Below the pieces are notes generated by a model. That model had not been told where the DNA came from and made no database searches. It was given only the letters and a program-made list of their open reading frames with translations. This document shows positions 45,033 to 54,242 of a DNA stretch of 64,000 bases, one piece after another. How positions within the stretch are numbered: the stretch's first letter is position 1; every line of letters begins with the position of its first letter. A program made the position numbers and the translations under genes. The DNA is from Anaerohalosphaera lusitana (GTDB lineage: Bacteria; Planctomycetota; Phycisphaerae; Sedimentisphaerales; Anaerohalosphaeraceae), in the NCBI RefSeq assembly GCF_002007645.1, contig NZ_CP019791.1:2232001-2296000 (forward strand). The letters run 5' to 3'.

Positions 45033-46211
45033 TCAGGAACTGAAATTTGCGATTTTGTTGATGCCCACCCCCAGACTGCTCTGGCGGGCCTTGAGTTCCA
45101 CCGGCAACAATTGCCGGACAGGATTTTTTTTCGCACCTGTTAAATGTTCATACAGCAGCTTGGCTGCCTGATAACCCAGTTGTTCAGCCGAAGGTACCGT
45201 ACCTACGCTGCTGAGCGGAACTTGCATCTTGGCCGCGAAAGGCATGTCATTACTGCCGACAACGAAAACATCCTTGCCTATCTGCAATCCGAAATTTTCC
45301 GCGGCAATATAAATACCTCGTGCAATAAAATCATTGCCGGAAAAGATGCAATACACATCGTCTTTACGCGTACTAAATAGCCTGGTCGCTGCTTTGATAC
45401 TGTATTCGAGCCCAACATCAAGAGTGCTTGCCAGCTCCTGCTCACCTACCAGAAAATCAAAAAAATATGGCTCTAGATCGAAATGATTGTGTGCTTGCAT
45501 GCCCCTTGACCACCCTTTATACCAGTCTCGCGCTCCGCTGGGCTTGTCCGCAAAGCCAAGGAAATATACAGGACGGCCATGGAGCTCCAGTAAATGAGTA
45601 GTCGCGTCAAAAGCTATTGAAAAATGATCGCACTCAACCGAGCTGGCCTCAACGCCCGGCAGTACGCGATCAAGAAAAACCACCTTTTTGCCGGCATCTA
45701 TCGCTCGCTGGACAGCTTCTCCGTAACCCGGCAACTCAAAAGGAAGTACCAGAAGGCCATCGATGTCAGGGCCTGGATTCTCAATAGCTTCTAGAAAACT
45801 TCTTCGTGAATTACCCACATCCATCATGGCGTATTCGATGCCCTTTTCCAGCATGAAGCGTCTTATGCCTGAAGAGGCGATCGCGTAATACGGGTCGTCA
45901 TGATGGCATGTTATGTAAGATACTGCAAACGTCTGACTGGAGATACCATTGCCGCTGCCGTCATTTGCAACTATGCACTTGCCTTTATGTAAGGAAACAA
46001 CTCCGTCCTGCTCCAGCAGCTCGAAAGCGGATTTGATCGTTCTGTAAGCAACATTCCACTCTTTGGCAAGAAATGTAATCGATGGAAAAACATCGCCTGC
46101 GGAAATCTCGTTGGTGTCAATTCTTTTTTGCACTTCGCGACGGATTTGCTGATAAAGTGGGTTCGACTTGTTCTGATTTTTATCCAGTTGGATGTTGGCG
46201 ATCCTGTTCAT
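45033..46211 (-). CDS. GntR/LacI hybrid transcriptional regulator
   Basis: This 392-residue protein has a GntR winged helix-turn-helix (residues about 15-85, NPLYQQIRREVQKRI, FPSITFLAKEWNVAYRTIKS, LLEQDGVVSLHKGK) fused to a LacI-type periplasmic-binding sensor domain (about 95-375, GLLVLPFELPGYG, VVFLDRVLPGVEAS, VVGSNDMPFAAKMQVPLSSV). Such hybrids (AraR-like) usually repress sugar genes and release DNA on sugar binding. AAGGGAAT precedes the start. A good promoter lies 78 bp upstream. It is divergent from a close paralogue at 46780, each reading towards its own glycan gene set. Confidence 0.88.
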   Translation of the reverse strand: MNRIANIQLDKNQNKSNPLYQQIRREVQKRIDTNEISAGDVFPSITFLAKEWNVAYRTIKSAFELLEQDGVVSLHKGKCIVANDGSGNGISSQTFAVSYITCHHDDPYYAIASSGIRRFMLEKGIEYAMMDVGNSRRSFLEAIENPGPDIDGLLVLPFELPGYGEAVQRAIDAGKKVVFLDRVLPGVEASSVECDHFSIAFDATTHLLELHGRPVYFLGFADKPSGARDWYKGWSRGMQAHNHFDLEPYFFDFLVGEQELASTLDVGLEYSIKAATRLFSTRKDDVYCIFSGNDFIARGIYIAAENFGLQIGKDVFVVGSNDMPFAAKMQVPLSSVGTVPSAEQLGYQAAKLLYEHLTGAKKNPVRQLLPVELKARQSSLGVGINKIANFSS

Positions 46212-46779
46212 ACATTCATTCCCTTACAGCTAATTTGTCTGAATCTACCACTGCTAAATGCCGTCATGTCCGCAACTTCAATATATGAAATATACTGCAA
46301 AGTCAATAATATGTCAAGGAAAATGCAATTCAGTTGCCGTGTAATATCAATAAAGTGCATGGAAAAGTCTCCATCTCGGCCTGTTTCTGCATCGGGCACT
46401 GCATCGCTGGCCGTGTCGGGGCGGGCATTTTAATTGACGTAATCCTGGCTGTGCTGGGTGGGCCTGGAGGTCATGGCGTGAATTTGTGAATTAGGCCGGT
46501 ATTATCGGCTGGCATGAGCTTTTGGGGGACTTGACAGGCCGTCTGGCTGGCTAGTTTAAAGGTAGAGGGCTTGGTCAGGGGTAGTGCTGGTTACTATCCA
46601 GAATTGTTTCGAGTGAGGATGCAATAAATGTCAATAAAAATACATAAAAGCATTTGATGTTTAAGGAAAATTGCATTTTAGCTTGACCCATGTCCCTTGC
46701 TATGATAACATGAAGCGCAATAAGGGTATGTCATATTGTAGTATTGGTGTGAAGCTAGAGGTCGATTTGGGAGCCTTAA
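46212..46779. promoter_or_regulatory. Divergent control region between paralogous regulators
   Basis: No gene is visible in these 568 bp. Near each end there is a related motif: AAGGAAAATGCAATT at 46316-46330 and AAGGAAAATTGCATTTT at 46663-46679. The cores AAAATGCAATT and AAAATTGCATTTT are near reverse complements, so they read as one near-palindrome. They are good candidates for operators of one or both regulators. The left motif overlaps the -35 box of the minus-strand promoter, as expected for repression. Confidence 0.5.
46289..46317 (-). promoter_or_regulatory. Sigma-70-type promoter of minus-strand regulator
   Basis: On the minus strand, TTGACA (46317-46312) and TATATT (46294-46289) are separated by exactly 17 bp. 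The start codon is 78 bases downstream. Confidence 0.65.
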
Positions 46780-47949
46780 ATGGTGAGTAATTCAAGTCTG
46801 GATAAAATTCAATTAGATAAGCGGCCTAAGAAAGCACTTCCTCTTTATGAGCAAATACGCTCTCAGGTCAATTCCAGAATAGAGGACAAATCCCTCAAGC
46901 CAGGAGACGCACTCCCCTCGATAGCCCACCTGTCGAAGCAATGGGATGTTACGTATCGAACGATCAAATCTGCTTATGAGCTGCTTGAGCAAGATGGGGT
47001 AGTTACTTTTAAGGCAGGCAAGGGTGTTGTGGCTGATTCTGACAGGATGTTGGATAACCAAGGCAAGACTCTTTCAGTTACCTTTGTTTCATGCCATCTC
47101 GATGATCCCTATTATGCTCTGGCTTCTACGGGAATCCGTCGTTTTGCACTGGAAAAAGGCCTTGAACTTACGACGATAGATGTCGGCAACTCGAAGCGGC
47201 GGTTTATCAACGCAATCAGTTCCCCAGGGCAGGATGTAGATGGCATGCTAATTCTGCCTTTTGAGGTCTCGGGGTACGAAAGTGCTGTCCAAAAAACAAT
47301 CGAGGCAGGGCGTAAGGTTGTGTTCGTAGATAGGGACCTGCCGAACGTCAATGCAAGTTATGTGGGCGTAGATCACTTTTCAGTCGCTTTTCAAGCGACA
47401 AGTCATTTGCTGGCAGTGCATGACCGGCCTGTTTACTATCTTGCTTTTGTGGATAAGCCCAGCGGTGCCAGAGAGTGGTTTAAGGGCTGGCGCAGCGCGA
47501 TGCAATCATACAATCATTTTAACTCATTGGATAGATACATTATTGATCTTGCCATTGACGAGTCCGAGTTGGCCGGAACAATTGATGTTGGTTTAGAATA
47601 CAGTATTTTTGCGGCACGGCGATTGTTTCAGACCCAAAAAGAAGAAAAGTACAGTATCTTTGCAGGGAATGATTTTATCGCTCGCGGCGTATATATCGCT
47701 GCCGAAGAGCTTGGGCTTGAAATAGGGAAAGACGTTTTTCTGGTGGGAAGCAACGATATGCCATTTGCTGCCAAAATGGAGGTGCCTTTAAGTAGTGTAC
47801 ATCCAATTCCTTCTGTGGAGCATATCGGATATCAAGCCGCAAAAGTTTTATATGAGCAGTTAACTGGAACCATCGGCAACTCGGTTCGACAACTCATTCC
47901 TGTTGAACTGGTGGCGCGTGCTAGCAGTGTCGGACCAGCTTCAAAATAA
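46780..47949 (+). CDS. GntR/LacI hybrid transcriptional regulator, paralogue
   Basis: This 389-residue protein has the same architecture as the divergent neighbour: GntR winged helix (residues about 18-85, ALPLYEQIRSQVNSRI, LPSIAHLSKQWDVTYRTIKS) and LacI-type sensor domain (about 95-380, VVFVDRDLPNVNASYV, FLVGSNDMPFAAKMEVPLSS). The two are similar along their whole length, including ligand-pocket segments such as DKPSGAREWFKGW, so they may sense related sugars. GGGAG lies 6 bases before the ATG. It is followed after 184 bp by a GH38 gene and probably controls the plus-strand gene set. Confidence 0.88.
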   Translation: MVSNSSLDKIQLDKRPKKALPLYEQIRSQVNSRIEDKSLKPGDALPSIAHLSKQWDVTYRTIKSAYELLEQDGVVTFKAGKGVVADSDRMLDNQGKTLSVTFVSCHLDDPYYALASTGIRRFALEKGLELTTIDVGNSKRRFINAISSPGQDVDGMLILPFEVSGYESAVQKTIEAGRKVVFVDRDLPNVNASYVGVDHFSVAFQATSHLLAVHDRPVYYLAFVDKPSGAREWFKGWRSAMQSYNHFNSLDRYIIDLAIDESELAGTIDVGLEYSIFAARRLFQTQKEEKYSIFAGNDFIARGVYIAAEELGLEIGKDVFLVGSNDMPFAAKMEVPLSSVHPIPSVEHIGYQAAKVLYEQLTGTIGNSVRQLIPVELVARASSVGPASK

Positions 47950-48133
47950 CAACTATACTTTTCTGGACGCTCTGATCAGCGACCTGGGCGGCATACGTGC
48001 TTCGAAGTTTTTTGTCAAGTGCGACAAATACCGCTAGTCAGAACCGTTAGTATTTGTTCAGGTCCAAGTTATCTTACCTTGAACCTGAAATTAATTGTAA
48101 TCCGTTTTGTAACAGTTGAACAAGGAGTGAATA

Positions 48134-51100
48134 ATGAATCGTATGGTTTTGTTTTTTCTGATTATCGGTTTTGCAGGTGTCGTTCACGCTGATGAGTTTA
48201 ATGTTGCTCAGGCGAAATGGGGAGCATCCGCAACCGCCAGCAGTATTTATGGACAGGGGTATGCTGCTGACAATGCGGTTGATGGAAAATGGTCAGCTCG
48301 AGAGACGGACAAATGGAACTCAGCCGCCGGGGACGGGCCTCACTGGCTGTGCGTCGATCTGGGCACAGAGCGGGTGGTGCACAAGATAGTGATAAGGCAT
48401 GAAGGGGTACTCGCTGAAGGTGAAAAATATAATACGGCTGCATTCAGATTGCAGAAGGGGGAGTCGGATCAGGGGCCGTGGGTTGATCTGATCGAGCCTG
48501 TTCGGGGGAACAAGAGCAATATTACGACACATGTATTCGATCCTGTAAAGACACGTTTTGTTCGTCTGTTCATTCAAAAGGCAGAGCAGAAGGGCAACAC
48601 ATACGGCCGTGTTTTCGAGATTGAAGTCTATTCCTCCACCAAAGACATTACCGAATACATGCTCAGCATGAGTTTCCCCGAAAGGAAATTTCGCAGGCAG
48701 AATGGTGATTTTCTGGTAAAAGCTGAATGTGAAGTCGTCCGACCCGCATCAGCTCAAGAGTTTGCAACTGTTAAATTGCGTTCTAATGGCAAGGATCTGG
48801 GCCATCTGTCTGTAAATACGGGAGCGGCAACCGATATTTATGTTCCTGCAAAGGCAGCGCCTTGCGAAGTGCAGTTGGTCGGCGTCTATGAGTCCGGCAC
48901 AGAAGAGGTGCTTGCAAGTCAGAAGATAAATCCGCCTGTACCAACTTACTTTGATAACGGCGGAACTATTCACGTTGTTTCTTCCAGCCATCAGGATATC
49001 GCCTGGATGGATAGCCCGCAATTCTGCCGCGAGTGGCGGGATGAAAATAACATGACTCCTGCTCTTGAAATGATGCAGAAAGATGAAGACTATCGTTTCA
49101 CCGTCGAGTCCATGATGTACCTTATGGATGAATTGGAAGATCATCCTGAGAGAAGAGAACTGGTGCACAAGCTTACAAAGAACGGTCAGTTGGAATGGGG
49201 CGCGACTTATACCCAGCCGTACGAGTCAAGCATTTCCGGTGAGCAGATGATCAGGGGAATGTATCTCGGGCGAAAATGGTTCCGCAAGACTTTCCCGGAT
49301 TGTGATGCTGTGGTTGCATGGAATCCTGATGTCCCAGGCAGGTCCATGCAAATGCCCCAGATTATGCATAAGGCCGGGATCAAGTATCTGATGTTCAGCA
49401 GGCATGAAAAAGGGTTGTACGAGTGGCTGAGTCCTGATGGGACAGGGGTAATTGCTTTCTCACCGGGTCATTACGGCGACGATCATTTTAAAATCTTCAC
49501 CGCCGATTCTAAAACGGCAATCTCAAGAATAAACCAGCAACTTACAGAAGATGGGGAATACTTTGACAAAAGGAATATCGATCCTGAGTACTGTCTTCTG
49601 AACTCGGTTGATTTTTCCGAGCCGACTGATTTCAGCCAAATTATGCAGATGTTTAATGACCAGGCCGCAGATAGGTTTGAGACTAATGGCGACGAGTCAA
49701 TTGCTGCTAAAATGAAATATTCAGGTGCGACCGAGTTCTTCGAAAAGGTTACAAAGAACAATCCGGATCTGAAAGTAATTACAGGTGAACGCCCCAATGT
49801 CTGGCTATACATTCATGGTCCCGCGCATCACAAGGCGCTTTCAGCCGGGCGGGCGGCGGGCAGGGTTCTGCCTGCAGCGGAGATGTTTTCCACGATCGAG
49901 TGTCTGCTCGATGGTGATTTCGAAGATTACCCCGAGCAGGAGTTCTTCGATGCATGGAAGGCTGCATGCTTCCCTGACCATGGATGGGGCGGCAACAAGG
50001 GTAAGATCACGGATGCACTGTTTAAGGAGAAGCTGGAATATGCTCGCGACAAAGGGCAGGCGATACTTGATCGGACTACAAGGAAAATAGCGTCCCATGT
50101 CAAGACTGATGAGACCAGGGGCAAGCCCCTTGTCGTATTCAACAGTTTGTCATGGAAACGCAGTGACATCGTCAAGACAAAGATAGACGGTCTGGCAGAG
50201 GATATTCGTATTGTTGATGCGGACGGCAAGAGTGTGCCGCATCAGATGCTGCCGTGCGATGAGTATGGAAAGAGTGAAATTATGTTTGCGGCAGAAGATG
50301 TCCCTTCGCTTGGCTACAGCACCTACTATATCGCTGTGGGAAAGGAAGAGTTTGCGACGGACGCAGTTGCATCTGAGGGCACGTTTGAAAACGCATTCTA
50401 TAAGGGACAGCTAAGTTCGGGCGGTATTAAAAATATCTATGACAAGGAGCTGGGGCGGGACGTTCTCCAGTCCGAAAAGTTCCTGGCTGGCGAAGTGTTT
50501 ACCATGCAGTCCGTTGGTAATGGTGCCGGTGAATTCACTGAAGTTCAGCAGCCCACGATGGAAGGTTTTGACAAGTCCAGCAATCATGGATCAAAATGGA
50601 CGCTGATTGAGGCTGAGTCCGGCCCGGTTCAAACAGTTTATGAGTCAGAACAGAAGTTCAGTCACTGCACCGTCCGGCAAAGGATCATCTTTTATAATCC
50701 GGTTAAGCGGATTGATTTTGAGGTTTCGCTGCTTGGTTGGGATGGTACCAAATCGCGCGAATTCAGAATGGCTTTACCGGTCGATATGAAAGACGGTAAG
50801 GTCGCCTACGAAGTGCCGATGGGTGTTCTGGAAGTCGGTAAGGATGAGATCGAAGGAGCAGCAGGAGGCCATGGCGGCGGCGGGTATTATACCCAGGTGT
50901 GTAAAGATGTACGTCCCCGTGAGGTGCAGAATTTCATAACCGCCAACGATCAGAATTTCGGCGTGACTATGAGCTCTTCTGTTGCAGTTTGCGACTGGGT
51001 GGATCCCACAGATGATCCGGGAGATTATCCCATACTGCAGCCGATTCTTCTTGCGTCAAGAAAAAGCTGCCACTGGCTCGGTCCCTGGTACTTGCAAGAA

Positions 51101-51502
51101 GGAGATCATCATTACCGATTTTCCGTGCTGTCGCATGAGGCTGGCTGGGAAAACGGTTATCGTTTTGGCATTGCAGCAAACACACCTTTGCACGTAGTAG
51201 CTGCCAAACCGAGGCCGAATGCAAATCTGCCGGAAGAGAAAAGCTTCTTTGCGGTTTCTGCGCCTAATGTTCAAGTCAGTACGATCAAAAAATGTGACGA
51301 TGACGATAGCGTGGTTGTCAGACTTTACGACATCGAAGGTAAAGACAGTAATATGACTTTGAACACTTTCTTTGAGATTGCAGGGGCCGAACATACCAAC
51401 ATCATTGAGGAAGAAGGAACGCCTGTTCCGGCAGCAGGGAAGATGTTCGAGAGCCGTATTGGAGATCATGCAATAGAAACATTCAAGTTTTTACCAGAAT
51501 AG
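48134..51502 (+). CDS. GH38 alpha-mannosidase with discoidin domain
   Basis: This 1122-residue secreted enzyme has a signal peptide (MNRMVLFFLIIGFAGVVHA), an F5/8-type C domain (residues about 20-175) and a GH38 body. Zinc ligands are H286 and D288 (SSHQDIAWMD) and the nucleophile is D399 (WNPDVPGRSMQM). It differs from the two minus-strand paralogues by Q287 in place of asparagine, which may mark another linkage preference. AAGGAGTGAATA precedes the ATG. A decayed copy of its first 50 codons lies at 62018-62180. Confidence 0.87.
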   Translation: MNRMVLFFLIIGFAGVVHADEFNVAQAKWGASATASSIYGQGYAADNAVDGKWSARETDKWNSAAGDGPHWLCVDLGTERVVHKIVIRHEGVLAEGEKYNTAAFRLQKGESDQGPWVDLIEPVRGNKSNITTHVFDPVKTRFVRLFIQKAEQKGNTYGRVFEIEVYSSTKDITEYMLSMSFPERKFRRQNGDFLVKAECEVVRPASAQEFATVKLRSNGKDLGHLSVNTGAATDIYVPAKAAPCEVQLVGVYESGTEEVLASQKINPPVPTYFDNGGTIHVVSSSHQDIAWMDSPQFCREWRDENNMTPALEMMQKDEDYRFTVESMMYLMDELEDHPERRELVHKLTKNGQLEWGATYTQPYESSISGEQMIRGMYLGRKWFRKTFPDCDAVVAWNPDVPGRSMQMPQIMHKAGIKYLMFSRHEKGLYEWLSPDGTGVIAFSPGHYGDDHFKIFTADSKTAISRINQQLTEDGEYFDKRNIDPEYCLLNSVDFSEPTDFSQIMQMFNDQAADRFETNGDESIAAKMKYSGATEFFEKVTKNNPDLKVITGERPNVWLYIHGPAHHKALSAGRAAGRVLPAAEMFSTIECLLDGDFEDYPEQEFFDAWKAACFPDHGWGGNKGKITDALFKEKLEYARDKGQAILDRTTRKIASHVKTDETRGKPLVVFNSLSWKRSDIVKTKIDGLAEDIRIVDADGKSVPHQMLPCDEYGKSEIMFAAEDVPSLGYSTYYIAVGKEEFATDAVASEGTFENAFYKGQLSSGGIKNIYDKELGRDVLQSEKFLAGEVFTMQSVGNGAGEFTEVQQPTMEGFDKSSNHGSKWTLIEAESGPVQTVYESEQKFSHCTVRQRIIFYNPVKRIDFEVSLLGWDGTKSREFRMALPVDMKDGKVAYEVPMGVLEVGKDEIEGAAGGHGGGGYYTQVCKDVRPREVQNFITANDQNFGVTMSSSVAVCDWVDPTDDPGDYPILQPILLASRKSCHWLGPWYLQEGDHHYRFSVLSHEAGWENGYRFGIAANTPLHVVAAKPRPNANLPEEKSFFAVSAPNVQVSTIKKCDDDDSVVVRLYDIEGKDSNMTLNTFFEIAGAEHTNIIEEEGTPVPAAGKMFESRIGDHAIETFKFLPE

Positions 51503-51712
51503 AAACGGCTGGTAAGCATCTTCCGACAGCGATAAGGATGCTGCTATTAAATAACTACACAAATGCTAATGTAAATTAGTCATGCTAAGTATAAGCCGAT
51601 TACAGAGTTTGCTCGCGTTCCAGTTTAACATTGCTGGTCCGGTAAACAGGAAGCAGTTTTGTTACAGCTTCTATCAAATTTTATAGAAATCACAACTGAA
51701 GGAGATGGTTCT

Positions 51713-52741
51713 TTGAACGGTAAAGAAAGAATTGAGAAAGTTTTGCAGGGCCAATGGCCCGACCAACGGCCGGTGATGATTCACAACTTTATGATGGCAA
51801 GTCGGGAAGCGGGTATTAGTATGGCGGAATACCGTTCCGACCCTAAAAAAATCGCACAGGTACATATTCAGGCCGTTGAAAAATATAAACTGGACGGCGT
51901 TTTTCTTGACATTGACACCTGTACAACTGCGGGGGCTCTCGGTGTCCCTGTTGTTTTGCCTGAGAATGAGACTGCTCGCACAACAGGGTCACATCCTGAT
52001 CTTACTTCTTTAGATGCTGTAGCTGATCTGCCTGCTCCTGATATAGCAAATGATGAGCGGGTTCAGATCTGGGTCGAAGCGTGCCGGTTGCTGAAGGAGT
52101 ATTTCGGGGATGAGATTCTGGTTCGAGGTAACTGCGACCAGTTGCCGTTTTCCGTTGCTAGTATGCTTCGGGGCATGACCGAATGGATGATGGATCTGAT
52201 GAACCCTGAAAGCCAGGAGAAGGTTTTTCAGTTATTAGATTATTGTACCATAGCCTGTGAGCAGTTTGTTCGTCTAATGGCCGACGCTGGCGCACACTTG
52301 CTGTCTCATGGCGATAGCCCGGCAGGCCCGGATATGATTTCACCTGACATGTATGTCAAATATGCTATGCCTTATGAAAAAAAGATTATCGATTTAGTTC
52401 ATAAGCTCAATAAATATTACTTGCTGCATATTTGCGGAGACACGAGCGCTATTCTAAAAGATATGGTGGCAACGGGTGCGGATGCCCTTGAAATTGATTA
52501 TAAAACTGATGTTAATCTAATGCACCAGGTTTGCGGAGATTGTATTACGATCAGCGGCAATCTGAATCCTGCGGGCGCTTTGTTGAGTGCGGGACCTGAT
52601 GGTGTCGCCCAAGAAGTCCGCGACCTTTTAAATATTTATAACGATTCACCTCGCCTGATTGTATGTTCAGGCTGTGTATTGTCACCGGAAACGCCTGCCG
52701 AAAATATTGATGCTTTTGTAAAGACGGTTAGATCATCATAG
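51713..52741 (+). CDS. UroD-like protein with intact MtaA/CmuA-type zinc motif
   Basis: This 342-residue protein begins MNGKERIEKVLQGQWPDQRP at TTG 51713, which has AAGGAGATGG just upstream. The longer frame from 51659 adds 18 residues without a ribosome site. It keeps the zinc site of corrinoid-dependent methyltransferases: H239-I-C241-G and, near the C-terminus, C318-S-G-C321 in the typical SGCVLSPETPAENIDAF. MtaA, MtbA and CmuA use this to activate a thiol for methyl transfer. It is the only one of four UroD-like proteins here with the full motif. It sits 13 bases before an epimerase gene. A methyl-transfer role is likely, but no corrinoid protein gene is in the window. Confidence 0.8.
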   Translation: MNGKERIEKVLQGQWPDQRPVMIHNFMMASREAGISMAEYRSDPKKIAQVHIQAVEKYKLDGVFLDIDTCTTAGALGVPVVLPENETARTTGSHPDLTSLDAVADLPAPDIANDERVQIWVEACRLLKEYFGDEILVRGNCDQLPFSVASMLRGMTEWMMDLMNPESQEKVFQLLDYCTIACEQFVRLMADAGAHLLSHGDSPAGPDMISPDMYVKYAMPYEKKIIDLVHKLNKYYLLHICGDTSAILKDMVATGADALEIDYKTDVNLMHQVCGDCITISGNLNPAGALLSAGPDGVAQEVRDLLNIYNDSPRLIVCSGCVLSPETPAENIDAFVKTVRSS

Positions 52742-52754
52742 GAGATATACCAGA

Positions 52755-54038
52755 ATGGAAATTATTAAACAGTTTAAAAAGTACCGTGAAATATTTGAAA
52801 AGGAACTAACGGGAAATATCTTAAAATTCTGGAACAGTCATATTGTAGATGATACCAATGGAGGCTTCTTTGGGGCTTTGGATAGAGAAGGCCGCCCGGA
52901 TCTTACTGCACCAAAGGGATGTGTATTAAATACACGACTTCTATGGACTTATTCCGCGTGTGCCCGGTTGCTGAATGATGAACAATGTCACAAATTAGCA
53001 AAACGAGCTTATGAAACCATTCTTTGCCATTTTGAAGATTTAATCCATGGTGGTTTCTACATGGAACTTGATGCTGCGAACCGCCCATTGAATACGGTTA
53101 AGCACACCTATGCTCAAGCATTTGCCCTGTATTCTCTTTGTGAGTATTACCGGCTAACGGGTTCAAGTGAGGTTTTGAAAAAAGTTCAGTCGTTTTTTTA
53201 TTTTCTTGAAAACAAAACAAAGGATCCGAATGGGCCAGGTTATCTCGAAAGTTTTACTCGTAATTGGGAATGCATTGAAGAAAACCGTATGGCTGATGGA
53301 AATGAACCGAAATCTATGAATACTCACCTGCACGTTCTGGAGGCTTATGCAGCGGTGGTTAGGGTCTGGAACGATCCGGTACCGAGAGAGCGACTTAGAG
53401 AGTTGCTTACGATCTTCAGTGATTATATAATCCGTCCAGATGGCCATTTTGGGATTTTCTTTGAGAAAGATTTGTCGGAAAGCTCAAAATCTAATGGGAT
53501 CATATCATTTGGTCATGATATTGAGGGATCTTGGTTGCTATGGGAGGCAGTTGAGATTCTGCAAGACGAGTCATTATTAGATAAGTGGCGTTCGATTGTA
53601 ACGAAAATGGCACGGGCGACTGAGCGTGTCGGTCTGGATGTCGAGGGCGGGATGTTTCTTGAGAGTTACCGATACGGCAGTCATGTCCGGACAAATATGC
53701 ATTGGTGGATTCAGGCAGAAGCGCTGGTCGGGTTTATGAATGCTTATCAGTTAACAGGTGATGAGCATTACTGGGAGAATGTAAAGCTCTCGTGGTCATT
53801 TATTGATAAGTACGTAATTGATCATGAGTATGGCGAATGGTTTACAAAAGTAAATCGTTTAGGCAAGCCGTTTTTGGAAGAACCAGTTGATGATCCTTCA
53901 CCCTATTACCGTAATGATCGCAAGGCGGATCTATGGAAATGCCCTTATCACAACAGCAGGGCATGTTTGGAGATGGTGAGCAGGATCGATGCGACTCTGG
54001 AAAGTGTTGAGGAAACAGTTAAAAATATTTCCGTATAA
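52755..54038 (+). CDS. AGE-family sugar 2-epimerase (cellobiose/mannobiose 2-epimerase-like)
   Basis: This 427-residue protein is an (alpha/alpha)6 barrel of the N-acylglucosamine 2-epimerase family. Landmarks are GGFFGALDREGRP, NTHLHVLEAYA, FGHDIEGSWLLWEA (H254), RTNMHWWIQAEALVGF and CPYHNSRACLEM (H399). Two histidines serve as acid and base in the family. The NMHWWIQAE and FGHDIEGSW motifs favour the disaccharide (cellobiose/mannobiose) 2-epimerase branch. In this context it may convert a mannose-ended product such as Man-GlcNAc or mannobiose, which is inference. There is no signal peptide, so it is cytoplasmic. Confidence 0.85.
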   Translation: MEIIKQFKKYREIFEKELTGNILKFWNSHIVDDTNGGFFGALDREGRPDLTAPKGCVLNTRLLWTYSACARLLNDEQCHKLAKRAYETILCHFEDLIHGGFYMELDAANRPLNTVKHTYAQAFALYSLCEYYRLTGSSEVLKKVQSFFYFLENKTKDPNGPGYLESFTRNWECIEENRMADGNEPKSMNTHLHVLEAYAAVVRVWNDPVPRERLRELLTIFSDYIIRPDGHFGIFFEKDLSESSKSNGIISFGHDIEGSWLLWEAVEILQDESLLDKWRSIVTKMARATERVGLDVEGGMFLESYRYGSHVRTNMHWWIQAEALVGFMNAYQLTGDEHYWENVKLSWSFIDKYVIDHEYGEWFTKVNRLGKPFLEEPVDDPSPYYRNDRKADLWKCPYHNSRACLEMVSRIDATLESVEETVKNISV

Positions 54039-54242
54039 AAATCGATACTGTTTCAGGGCTGGTTTTGCCTTGCCGGCGAACATTTCTATCGCTTTGGCAA
54101 GACTTAAATTAGCAATTGTAGTTATGGCCGATTTCACAGGCCGCCGAACGAGAAAAGAGCCCAAAGCAGATCTGAGTTTAAATAGGCATCTGGCTGTAAA
54201 AGCATCAAATAACGTAGTTGACGCCAGTATCAAGGAGATGTT

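Noticed and set aside
46683-46706. TTGACC and TATGAT as promoter of the plus-strand regulator
   Set aside because: The spacing is only 12 bp, too short for a standard sigma-70 promoter.
25417-52741. Haem biosynthesis role for the UroD-like genes
   Set aside because: No other haem genes are nearby, several paralogues are present, and the substrate-binding pattern of HemE is not evident.
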